Shown: positions 1 through 5,360 of the stretch, piece by piece
Layout of the letters: each line of letters starts with the position of its first letter
Numbering within the stretch: position 1 is the stretch's first letter
Assembly (NCBI GenBank): GCA_002364555.1
Contig: DEYM01000130.1
Location: 1-7,793, forward strand
Length of the DNA: 7,793 bases
Source: Phycisphaerales bacterium UBA3158
GTDB lineage: Bacteria; Planctomycetota; Phycisphaerae; Phycisphaerales; SM1A02
Direction of reading: 5' to 3'
Made by a program: the position numbers and the translations under genes
The notes under the pieces: model-generated
What the model saw: only the letters and a program-made list of their open reading frames with translations
The model's database searches: none
Told to the model about the DNA's origin: nothing

Positions 1-174
1 CACCTCGCCGGACATTGGAATGAAGGCGAGGATCAATCCGGTGATGTCCCTGGTGTCCCTGGAGAGTCGAATGCAGAGATCTGCGGACGCCTGTGATCGA
101 TCATGATCCGACATGGTTCCAAGATGTTTCCTGATGCGGGATCTCATGGCGTGCTTCTGTTCATGAAGGGTCAT
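1..174 (-). CDS. Probable 5-formyltetrahydrofolate cyclo-ligase, N-terminal 58 residues (3' end outside window)
   Basis: This reading frame opens at ATG 174-172 and stays open for 58 codons to the left edge, so only the N-terminus is visible. The enzyme family converts 5-formyl-THF to 5,10-methenyl-THF with ATP in the cytoplasm. The visible part fits that family: an early K-x-x-x-R-x-x-I-R pattern (K7, R11, I14, R15), then 'MSDHDR', an Ala/Ser-rich helix ending 'CIRL', and a hydrophobic strand running into 'FIPMSGEV' (residues 51-58), like the family's 'PMPGEVD' strand-turn. The start overlaps the end of rarA by 14 nt and has a purine-rich stretch (GAGGAAGGGG, minus, 190-181) 6 nt upstream. 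ATG 147-145 is a shorter alternative but would lose the conserved lysine. Close coupling suggests cotranscription with rarA. The family call is inferred from a short fragment; most of the protein, including its other ATP-binding residues, cannot be checked. Confidence 0.7.
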   Translation of the reverse strand, partial: MTLHEQKHAMRSRIRKHLGTMSDHDRSQASADLCIRLSRDTRDITGLILAFIPMSGEV

Positions 175-1468
175 TGGAATCCCCTTCCTCGAGACGTCTT
201 CGTATCTCGGCTTCAAAGCCCGCTTCGGAAGGTTCGTAGTATCGCCGACGATCCTCCAGATACACCTGGCTGTCGGCATCGTCCGGTTGTGCATGCGGAT
301 TCACATAGCCCTTCTTCGAGGCGTCATGAGTGGGATCATGACCACTTCGAAGATGCGCCGGAACACTCTGGCTTCGATTGTCCTCCACATCGGACATGGC
401 ATCCCAGATCGCCTTTGCTGCCGCATTCGATTTCGGGCAGGTCGACAGGTAGATGACCAGCTCGGATAGGGTCAACTGGCATTCGGGCATGCCGACTCGT
501 TCGGTGATCGTCCAGGCGGCGGCAGCCATCTGAATCGCCTGAGGAGAGGCCAGACCGATGTCCTCCGATGCCAGAATGGCCATTCTTCGGCATATGAACC
601 GTGGATCCTCGCCTGATGCAAGCATGACAGCCAACCAGTGGATGGCGGCATCGGGATCCGATCCTCGAACGGATTTGATCAGAGCGCTGATGTGGTCGTA
701 ATGAGCGTCTCCAGATCGGTCGTACTTGAGCGCCTTGGTCTGGATCGACTCTGCAGCCTGTGATCGTCCAATCACGATCGGCGCCGGATCACCACTGCCC
801 AGAACAGCAACCTCCATGGCATTCAATGCTCGCCGGGCATCGCCGTCACAGAGTCGTGCCCATTCATCGAATGCATCATCTGAAATGTCGGGCTGCTTGG
901 ACTTGATCAGGAAATCCTCTTGAACAGCGCGTCGCAGAATCATGGTGATGTCGGACTCCGTCAAGGATTCCAGATGGAATACCGTTGAACGACTGGCCAG
1001 CGCGGCATTCACCGCGTACCAGGGATTTTCGGTGGTGGCCCCGATAAGGGTGATGATGCCACGCTCGACATCCCCCAGAAGCACATCTTGTTGACTTCTC
1101 GAGAACCGATGGATTTCATCAAGAAACAGAATGGTCGCCTTGTCGCCCGCCTCGATATGGCGTCGTGAGGAATCGATCGCCTCTCGTATGTCACGGACAC
1201 CGATCATCGCGGCATTGGCCGATATGAAACGTCTGCCTGTCTGACGGGCAATCAGAGAGGCGATGGTCGTCTTTCCCGTACCTGGCGGCCCCCACAGCAG
1301 GATGGAGCCCATTCGATCCGAGACGATGAGCCTTCTGAGCAATGTGTCCTCGCCCAGAACGGGTTCCTGGCCGATCACCTCATCCAGCTCGGTGGGTCGC
1401 ATCCGATCTGCCAGCGGACTGGCCTGTGATAGCCGATCGGCTCGTTCCTGGGCCCAAAGATCAGACAT
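161..1468 (-). CDS. rarA: RarA/MgsA-type replication-associated recombination AAA+ ATPase
   Basis: This 435-residue protein has the usual length and full architecture of RarA (MgsA; WRNIP1/Mgs1 in eukaryotes), an ATPase acting at stalled replication forks and interacting with SSB. It shows Walker A GPPGTGKT (60-67), Walker B LFLDEIHR (114-121), sensor 1 IGATTENP (142-149), an arginine finger in ASRS (R160) and sensor 2 GDARRALNAME (209-219). The C-terminal tetramerisation part contains LASGEDPRFICRRM (283-296), SEDIGLA (301-307) and the late GYVNPH...YLEDRRRYYEPSEAGFE stretch. I chose ATG 1468 because AGGAGG lies 5 nt upstream (1474-1479) and the protein starts with the family-like MSDLW. The frame stays open upstream to 1768, but that part is antisense to glmS and shows no family similarity. 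It is transcribed divergently from glmS, probably from TATGAT at 1514-1509, and overlaps the next minus-strand gene. No key residue is missing. Confidence 0.95.
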   Translation of the reverse strand: MSDLWAQERADRLSQASPLADRMRPTELDEVIGQEPVLGEDTLLRRLIVSDRMGSILLWGPPGTGKTTIASLIARQTGRRFISANAAMIGVRDIREAIDSSRRHIEAGDKATILFLDEIHRFSRSQQDVLLGDVERGIITLIGATTENPWYAVNAALASRSTVFHLESLTESDITMILRRAVQEDFLIKSKQPDISDDAFDEWARLCDGDARRALNAMEVAVLGSGDPAPIVIGRSQAAESIQTKALKYDRSGDAHYDHISALIKSVRGSDPDAAIHWLAVMLASGEDPRFICRRMAILASEDIGLASPQAIQMAAAAWTITERVGMPECQLTLSELVIYLSTCPKSNAAAKAIWDAMSDVEDNRSQSVPAHLRSGHDPTHDASKKGYVNPHAQPDDADSQVYLEDRRRYYEPSEAGFEAEIRRRLEEGDSNDPS

Positions 1469-1473
1469 GGCTG

Positions 1474-1479
1474 CCTCCT
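1474..1479 (-). promoter_or_regulatory. Ribosome binding site of rarA (AGGAGG)
   Basis: The minus strand reads AGGAGG five nucleotides before ATG 1468. It is a perfect Shine-Dalgarno core and decides the rarA start against the longer open frame. It also shows that this organism uses canonical ribosome binding sites, which makes their absence before glmS more notable. Confidence 0.8.
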
Positions 1480-1504
1480 GAGTCGCGTGTCGGGCGTACT
1501 CGGA

Positions 1505-1510
1505 TAGAAT
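1505..1510 (+). promoter_or_regulatory. Candidate -10 box of glmS (TAGAAT), likely leaderless start
   Basis: TAGAAT ends 7 nt before ATG 1518, so transcription would be expected to start at about 1517-1518, on or next to the start codon. The same ten bases GATAGAATCA occur before tRNA-Ala. No convincing -35 hexamer is visible at 16-18 bp spacing. The box overlaps the oppositely directed TATGAT of rarA by 2 bp. Assignment is by eye and unproven. Confidence 0.45.
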
Positions 1511-1514
1511 CATA
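1509..1514 (-). promoter_or_regulatory. Candidate -10 box of rarA (TATGAT)
   Basis: Read on the minus strand this is CTATGATT. The predicted start near 1502 gives a leader of about 33 nt that includes the AGGAGG site. CTATGATG is also found upstream of trxA and of the putative lipoprotein gene. No clear -35 is visible; the upstream DNA is the start of glmS coding sequence. Confidence 0.4.
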
Positions 1515-1517
1515 GAT

Positions 1518-3341
1518 ATGTGTGGCATCATTGCATATGTCGGCGGCAAGCAAGCCAGAGATCTCCTCTTGGAAGGTCTCAAACGTCTCGAATACCGGGG
1601 GTACGACTCCGCCGGTATCGCGGTTCTCAACGATGGCATGCAGCTGGCGAAGACCACCGGCCGGGTACGGGTCCTGGAAGAGCAGATAGCCACCCAGGAT
1701 CGTTTCAATGGAACACTTGGAATCGCCCACACCCGTTGGGCCACCCACGGAGAGCCCAGTGAACTCAACGCCCATCCTCATCGTGGAGGGCGTGGCATCG
1801 TGTTGGTCCACAACGGCATCATCGAGAATTTCGCCGCCTTGAAGACCTATCTGATCGACCAGGGGCACGAGTTCGAGTCCGAAACGGACACCGAAGTGCT
1901 GGCCCACCTGATCTCGCATTTCTATGAGGATGATCTGGAGGAGGCTGTCCGTCAGGCATTGAAGGAAGTGACGGGTGCGTACGCGATCGCCGTCATGTCC
2001 GAGAAGGAGCCGGAGGTCCTCGTCGTGGCGCGCAAGGGATCTCCCTTGATGATCGGTGTCGGAAACGGCGAATACGTCGTGGCATCTGATGCCAGTGCAA
2101 TCGTGGCTCATACGAAACAGGCGATCGAGCTGGATGACGACACCATCGCCCGGTTGACGACGGATACGTTCCGGACATCCGATCTGGAGAATGTGACCAT
2201 CACGCCCCAGATGCGCGAGCTCGAGGTCGATCTCGAACAGATCGAACTGGGTGAATATCCCCACTACATGATCAAGGAGATCTACGAACAGCCCGAGGCC
2301 ATTCGTCGATGTCTCAAGGGTCGTCTGTCTCCATCGGACGGGCGTGTCGTACTGGGTGGGTTGGCTGAATACGCGAGAGAACTCGGGCGTACTCGTCGAG
2401 TGGTGTTCCTCGGTCAGGGAACGGCGTTGCATGCCGGCATGATCGGATCGCATCTCGTCGAGAGTCTGGCGAAGATTCCCAGCAGAGCTGATTTCTCAAG
2501 CGAGTTCCGCTATCGGAATCCGATTATCGAGGATGGCACCGTCGTCGTGGCCATCAGCCAATCCGGCGAGACGGCCGACACTCATGCAGGGCTTCGTGAA
2601 GCTTCCCGCAAGGGAGCCAGGACACTCGGATTGGTGAACGTGGTTGGATCCACGATCACCCGTGATTCCGATGCGGGGGTCTATCTTCGCGTCGGTCCGG
2701 AAATCGGAGTCGCTTCCACGAAGGCCTTCATCGGTCAGGTGGCGGCTTCCATCATGCTGGCCGTCTGGTTGGGAAGAAGACGATATCTGTCGCCCTCCGA
2801 AGCCTCCTCGATGCTTGACCAGCTCAAGACGATTCCGGATCAGATCAGTCGGGTGCTCGAGCAGAGCGATCAGATCGCTCAAGTGGTCTCCAAGTATGTC
2901 CAACGGGAAAACTGGTTGTTCCTGGGTAGGGGCGTCAATTATCCGGTGGCATTGGAGGGGGCCCTGAAGCTCAAGGAGATCTCCTACATCCATGCGGAAG
3001 GCATGCCTGCTGCCGAAATGAAGCATGGTCCAATCGCTCTGATCGATCAGGGCATGCCTGTCGTGGTCGTGGCCACACGCAGCAGTCAGTATGAGAAGGT
3101 GCTCTCGAACATCCAGGAAGTTCGGTCCAGAGGGGGTCACGTCATCGCTGTGGCCACCGAGGGGGATACGTCGATCGAATCCATCTGTGAGGACGTGTTC
3201 TACGTTCCGGATGTCCCCGAGCCGCTGCAGCCTCTGCTCACGGTGATTCCTCTGCAGCTGTTGGCGTATCACGCGGCGGTGCTTCGTGGACATGATGTCG
3301 ACAAGCCTCGCAATCTCGCCAAGAGCGTGACCGTGGAATAG
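1518..3341 (+). CDS. glmS: Glutamine--fructose-6-phosphate aminotransferase (isomerizing)
   Basis: At 607 residues this is a full-length GlmS, which makes glucosamine-6-phosphate from fructose-6-phosphate and glutamine, the first step to UDP-GlcNAc for envelope polymers. The glutaminase domain (about 1-240) starts MCGIIAYVGG, so Cys2 becomes the N-terminal nucleophile and fixes the start. It has HTRWATHGEP (71-80), HNGIIEN (98-104) and ETDTEV (122-127). SIS domain 1 has ISQSGETADT (346-355) and EIGVASTKAF (395-404). SIS domain 2 has FLGRG (468-472), EGALKLKEISYIHAEG (480-495) and MKHGPIALID (501-510). The C-terminal lid ends in DVDKPRNLAKSVTVE, with the catalytic-site lysine K602. One oddity is the first sugar-phosphate loop, which reads GQGTALHAG (299-307) where E. 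coli GlmS has CGTS. No Shine-Dalgarno sequence precedes the ATG; a leaderless mRNA is likely. No glmS ribozyme fits in the 49-bp gap. folP follows after 5 nt. Confidence 0.97.
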   Translation: MCGIIAYVGGKQARDLLLEGLKRLEYRGYDSAGIAVLNDGMQLAKTTGRVRVLEEQIATQDRFNGTLGIAHTRWATHGEPSELNAHPHRGGRGIVLVHNGIIENFAALKTYLIDQGHEFESETDTEVLAHLISHFYEDDLEEAVRQALKEVTGAYAIAVMSEKEPEVLVVARKGSPLMIGVGNGEYVVASDASAIVAHTKQAIELDDDTIARLTTDTFRTSDLENVTITPQMRELEVDLEQIELGEYPHYMIKEIYEQPEAIRRCLKGRLSPSDGRVVLGGLAEYARELGRTRRVVFLGQGTALHAGMIGSHLVESLAKIPSRADFSSEFRYRNPIIEDGTVVVAISQSGETADTHAGLREASRKGARTLGLVNVVGSTITRDSDAGVYLRVGPEIGVASTKAFIGQVAASIMLAVWLGRRRYLSPSEASSMLDQLKTIPDQISRVLEQSDQIAQVVSKYVQRENWLFLGRGVNYPVALEGALKLKEISYIHAEGMPAAEMKHGPIALIDQGMPVVVVATRSSQYEKVLSNIQEVRSRGGHVIAVATEGDTSIESICEDVFYVPDVPEPLQPLLTVIPLQLLAYHAAVLRGHDVDKPRNLAKSVTVE

Positions 3342-3346
3342 CCCGC

Positions 3347-4237
3347 ATGACGCGGAAACACAAGCAGATCCGATGGAACTGGTCTTCACACGGTGTGATG
3401 GCATCGAGTCGTCCCGTCTTGATGGGGATACTCAATGTGACACCTGACTCCTTCTCGGATGGAGGACTGCACTGGACGCCTCGTGACGCAGTCGAGCGGG
3501 CGATTCAGATGCATCGTGAAGGTGCGGCAATCATCGATGTCGGAGGTGAGTCCACCCGTCCAGGTGCGGATCGAATCAGTAGCCGGGATCAGATCGATCG
3601 GGTCGTCCCGGTGATCAGGGCCATGCGGGAACAGCTGTCGTTGCCTATTTCAATCGATACCACCAGTGCCGAAGTCGCCGACGCGGCACTGTCATCGGGA
3701 GCGAGTATCGTCAATGACGTCTCCGCTGGTCGGGAAGACGCCTCCATGCTGTCGATGGTCGCACAATGGCAATGTGGTCTCATCCTCATGCACAGACTGG
3801 TTCCTCCTGATGAGGACAGGTACAGCACCGATTACGAATCGGAGCCGGAATACGATGATGTGCTCGATATGGTGCGTGCATTTCTGCTGAAAAGAGCTCG
3901 GGCTGCCGAGTCCGCCGGTGTGCCCACCGAGGCGATCATGCTCGACCCGGGGCTCGGATTCGGTAAATCCGTCAAGCAGAACTGGCAACTGATCAATGGT
4001 TGCTCCCGTCTCACGGAGCTGGGATACCCCGTGCTGGCGGCTGCTTCGAGGAAGTCGTTTCTCAAGGCAGTCCGTGGGGGAGATGTCGCCCCTCGGGATC
4101 GAGGGCCAGCCTCTGTGGCGGCCTCAATTATTCAGTTTCAGGGAGGCTGCAGGCTGTTCAGGGTCCATGATGTGGCCCTGCATGCTGCGGGGCTCGCTCA
4201 TGCTGCCGAGTCCGACTCCGGTCCTGCTATGATGTAG
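3347..4237 (+). CDS. folP: Dihydropteroate synthase
   Basis: FolP joins p-aminobenzoate to the pterin diphosphate in folate synthesis and is the sulfonamide target. The 296-residue TIM-barrel protein carries all signature segments: MGILNVTPDSFSDGG (26-40), DVGGESTRPG (64-73), SIDTT (102-106), NDVSAG (123-128), LMH (147-149), LDPGLGFGK (199-207), ASRKSFL (233-239) and RVHDV (272-276). The LMH segment continues as an acidic, tyrosine-containing insert (RLVPPDEDRY...EPEYDDV) instead of the common MQ-type loop. ATG 3347 is preferred because residues 8-26 can form the short N-terminal hairpin typical of the family. ATG 3398 and ATG 3422 are too close to the first motif. The ribosome binding site is weak and the gap to glmS is 5 nt, so translational coupling from glmS is likely. 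The trxA promoter candidate lies inside its last codons. Confidence 0.96.
   Translation: MTRKHKQIRWNWSSHGVMASSRPVLMGILNVTPDSFSDGGLHWTPRDAVERAIQMHREGAAIIDVGGESTRPGADRISSRDQIDRVVPVIRAMREQLSLPISIDTTSAEVADAALSSGASIVNDVSAGREDASMLSMVAQWQCGLILMHRLVPPDEDRYSTDYESEPEYDDVLDMVRAFLLKRARAAESAGVPTEAIMLDPGLGFGKSVKQNWQLINGCSRLTELGYPVLAAASRKSFLKAVRGGDVAPRDRGPASVAASIIQFQGGCRLFRVHDVALHAAGLAHAAESDSGPAMM
4225..4233 (+). promoter_or_regulatory. Candidate extended -10 promoter of trxA (TGCTATGAT)
   Basis: TG-C-TATGAT is an extended -10 pattern lying in the last codons of folP. The predicted start near 4240 would give a leader of about 40 nt containing GGAGA. The core CTATGATG recurs upstream of the lipoprotein gene (4852-4859), and CTATGATT lies upstream of rarA. 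No good -35 is visible, as is usual for extended -10 promoters. trxA may also receive read-through from glmS-folP. Confidence 0.42.
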
Positions 4238-4280
4238 GGCCGAACTTCCATGTCCCACCCCAAGAAATGGAGACTTGATC

Positions 4281-4610
4281 GTGGCTTCTGATGCTGTATT
4301 GAATTTTACCGATGACACGTTTCAGGCTGATGTCCTGGAATCCGATATGCCAGTACTCGTTGATTTCTGGGCCGAATGGTGCCAGCCCTGCAAGATGCTC
4401 ATACCCACCATCGATGCCATAGCGGATGAGTTCGCGGGACGAGCCAAGGTCGGCAAGATGAACATCGACGATCACAAGCAGGTCGCACTCGCTCGAAACA
4501 TCCAGAGCATTCCAACGGTTCTCATCTTCAAGAATGGGGAGGTCGCCCAGACATTCGTTGGCATCGCTTCCAAGGAAAAGATCGCAGAGGCACTCGAAGC
4601 AGCCATGTAG
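4281..4610 (+). CDS. trxA: Thioredoxin with CQPC active site
   Basis: This 109-residue cytoplasmic protein is a single thioredoxin fold of normal length. It has the buried Asp in LVDFWAEW (26-33), the redox motif C34-Q-P-C37-K, the cis-proline loop SIPTVLIFK (76-84) and a C-terminal amphipathic helix. Such proteins reduce disulfides in ribonucleotide reductase, peroxiredoxins and other clients, using thioredoxin reductase. Classical thioredoxins carry CGPC; here Gly is Gln (TGC CAG CCC TGC), which may shift redox potential or partner choice. I chose GTG 4281 because GGAG (4269-4272) lies 8 nt upstream. TTG 4275 would add two residues but leaves only 2 nt after GGAG. Its own promoter probably lies at the end of folP. 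No transmembrane segment or signal peptide is present, so a periplasmic DsbE-like role is unlikely. Confidence 0.92.
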   Translation: MASDAVLNFTDDTFQADVLESDMPVLVDFWAEWCQPCKMLIPTIDAIADEFAGRAKVGKMNIDDHKQVALARNIQSIPTVLIFKNGEVAQTFVGIASKEKIAEALEAAM

Positions 4611-4625
4611 CTTGGCATCGTTGTC

Positions 4626-4634
4626 TGATAGAAT
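4626..4634 (+). promoter_or_regulatory. Candidate extended -10 promoter of tRNA-Ala (TGATAGAAT)
   Basis: TG-A-TAGAAT has the extended -10 pattern. It stands 44 bp before the mature tRNA, giving a 5' leader of roughly 38 nt for RNase P removal. GATAGAATCA is identical over ten bases to the glmS promoter candidate. A -35-like TTGGCA at 4612-4617 is only 11 bp away, which is too close to pair with it. Confidence 0.42.
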
Positions 4635-4639
4635 CACAT

Positions 4640-4657
4640 GGCGGTGCCAATCCCGCC
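4640..4657 (+). other. Short GC hairpin in the tRNA-Ala leader
   Basis: GGCGG (4640-4644) pairs with CCGCC (4653-4657) around an 8-nt loop. No T run follows, so it is a poor intrinsic terminator for trxA. It begins almost exactly where the tRNA transcript is predicted to start and could cap the precursor's 5' end. The stem is short and may be fortuitous. Confidence 0.3.
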
Positions 4658-4678
4658 TGAAACCTTGATTGGAAACAT

Positions 4679-4751
4679 GGGGCCGTAGCTCAGTTGGGAG
4701 AGCGCCTGCATGGCATGCAGGAGGTCGTCGGTTCAAGCCCGATCGGCTCCA
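4679..4751 (+). tRNA. tRNA-Ala, anticodon GGC
   Basis: The 73 bases fold as a complete cloverleaf. The acceptor stem is GGGGCCG/CGGCTCC, the D arm GCTC...GAGC, the anticodon stem CCTGC/GCAGG with loop ATGGCAT, the variable loop AGGTC, and the T arm GTCGG-TTCAAGC-CCGAT; the discriminator base is A. The anticodon GGC reads GCC and GCU alanine codons. The acceptor stem has the G3-U70 wobble pair, the classic alanyl-tRNA synthetase identity element, which supports the assignment independently. CCA is not encoded (CTT follows), so the CCA-adding enzyme must supply it. It stands alone, with its own promoter candidate and a downstream hairpin. Confidence 0.97.
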
Positions 4752-4763
4752 CTTACAAGCATC

Positions 4764-4798
4764 ATCAAGGCCTCCTCGTCAGTCGAGGGGGCCTTGAT
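4764..4798 (+). terminator. Strong hairpin downstream of tRNA-Ala, probable terminator or 3' processing signal
   Basis: Bases 4764-4778 (ATCAAGGCCTCCTCG) pair with 4784-4798 (CGAGGGGGCCTTGAT) around the loop TCAGT, giving 15 consecutive pairs of which only one is a G-T wobble. It starts 12 nt after the tRNA, so it most likely ends that transcript or marks its 3' end. Neither strand has a T run after the stem, so it is not a canonical Rho-independent terminator. It could also act in both directions. Confidence 0.6.
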
Positions 4799-4852
4799 AC
4801 GTGCTGGGGCCGATCAATCCCGTGCAAAGCTGCGATCCGTTGGATCCTGCGC

Positions 4853-4858
4853 TATGAT
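4853..4858 (+). promoter_or_regulatory. Candidate -10 box of the putative lipoprotein gene (TATGAT)
   Basis: GCTATGATG here matches the trxA promoter candidate over nine bases. It lies 11 bp upstream of AGGAG, so the leader would be about 17 nt. An inverted repeat GATCC-gtt-GGATC (4834-4846) sits just upstream, where a -35 or regulator would act. No good -35 is seen. Confidence 0.35.
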
Positions 4859-4869
4859 GCGTGTCATTC

Positions 4870-4874
4870 AGGAG
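4870..4874 (+). promoter_or_regulatory. Ribosome binding site of the putative lipoprotein gene (AGGAG)
   Basis: AGGAG sits 7 nt before ATG 4882 and 10 nt before ATG 4885, so it favours the first. It falls inside the coding sequence if GTG 4861 is used, which argues against that start. Confidence 0.65.
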
Positions 4875-4881
4875 ATGTTCC

Positions 4882-5295
4882 ATGATGCGATCCGTGTTGA
4901 TTCTGAGTCTTCCACTTGTTCTGTTCTGCACCGGCTGTTCGAATCTGTATCTCGCTCATTATCAGGGCAAGCAGTTCAAGCCCACCAATGAAGCGACACG
5001 AGTCATGACGGCTCCGGACGCATCGACCGCCGATCTGATCGGTGTATCGACGTTCTCGACAGACGAGACGGTCGACAACGCGCAGGCGATCGCGGCAGCG
5101 GAACGCGTGGGTGCCAACATGGTGCAATGGGATCGAAGTTTCCAGGGTAAATCCACCCAGCTGGAACTCAGGCCGATGTTCGGGCCGTACACAAGCGGGA
5201 CCGAGTGGGCACAGGGCGGATCACTGATCGGCGCGGAGATACCCGTTGAGGAGTCCTGGCATCGATATCACGCACGTTTCTATCGTCTGAAGTGA
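4882..5295 (+). CDS. Putative small lipoprotein of unknown function
   Basis: I do not recognise this 137-residue protein. It begins MMRSVLILSLPLVLFCTGC: one arginine, a hydrophobic core at 5-16, then Cys19 preceded by Thr-Gly. That is a lipobox-like site, with Cys instead of the usual small or aliphatic residue at -3, so lipidation is likely but not certain. The mature part is about 118 residues with no further membrane segment. The stretch LIGVSTF (52-58), then AIAAAERVGANMVQW (69-83), resembles small envelope lipoproteins in which a 'GA-x-x-V' turn follows an alanine-rich helix. That is a fold-level impression, not a family call. The C-terminus is aromatic and basic (SWHRYHARFYRLK). ATG 4882 is chosen because AGGAG (4870-4874) lies 7 nt upstream; ATG 4885 and GTG 4861 are weaker. 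The gene is monocistronic and convergent with the dockerin-tail gene. Confidence 0.8.
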   Translation: MMRSVLILSLPLVLFCTGCSNLYLAHYQGKQFKPTNEATRVMTAPDASTADLIGVSTFSTDETVDNAQAIAAAERVGANMVQWDRSFQGKSTQLELRPMFGPYTSGTEWAQGGSLIGAEIPVEESWHRYHARFYRLK

Positions 5296-5360
5296 GATCC
5301 GGAATTGTCCGCAAGAGACCGCTGGATGCCTGATGATGGCGACAGGGTGTGACACGCGAT

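Noticed and set aside
1469..1517. glmS ribozyme or riboswitch upstream of glmS
   Set aside because: Only 49 bp separate rarA and glmS, far too little for the ribozyme, and no matching fold is visible.
1469..1768. N-terminal extension of rarA by 100 codons upstream of ATG 1468
   Set aside because: The extension is antisense to the glmS glutaminase domain, shows no family similarity, and the AGGAGG site points to ATG 1468.
1461..3404. Long minus-strand open frames of 330 and 302 codons opposite glmS
   Set aside because: They are shadows of the glmS codon pattern: no recognisable motifs, low-complexity His/Asp/Arg-rich content, and complete overlap with a certain gene.
4694..4991. Plus-strand open frames starting inside tRNA-Ala
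   Set aside because: They read through the tRNA and the hairpin and overlap the lipoprotein gene in another frame, with no ribosome binding site or protein-like pattern.
4679..5360. tRNA-Ala as an integration site for a mobile element
   Set aside because: I found no repeat of the tRNA 3' end downstream, no integrase and no composition break; the following genes look native.
5296..5360. Bidirectional terminator between the convergent lipoprotein and dockerin-tail genes
   Set aside because: Only 3-4 bp stems such as GTG-TGA-CAC are visible in these 65 bases and no T run, so I cannot support one.
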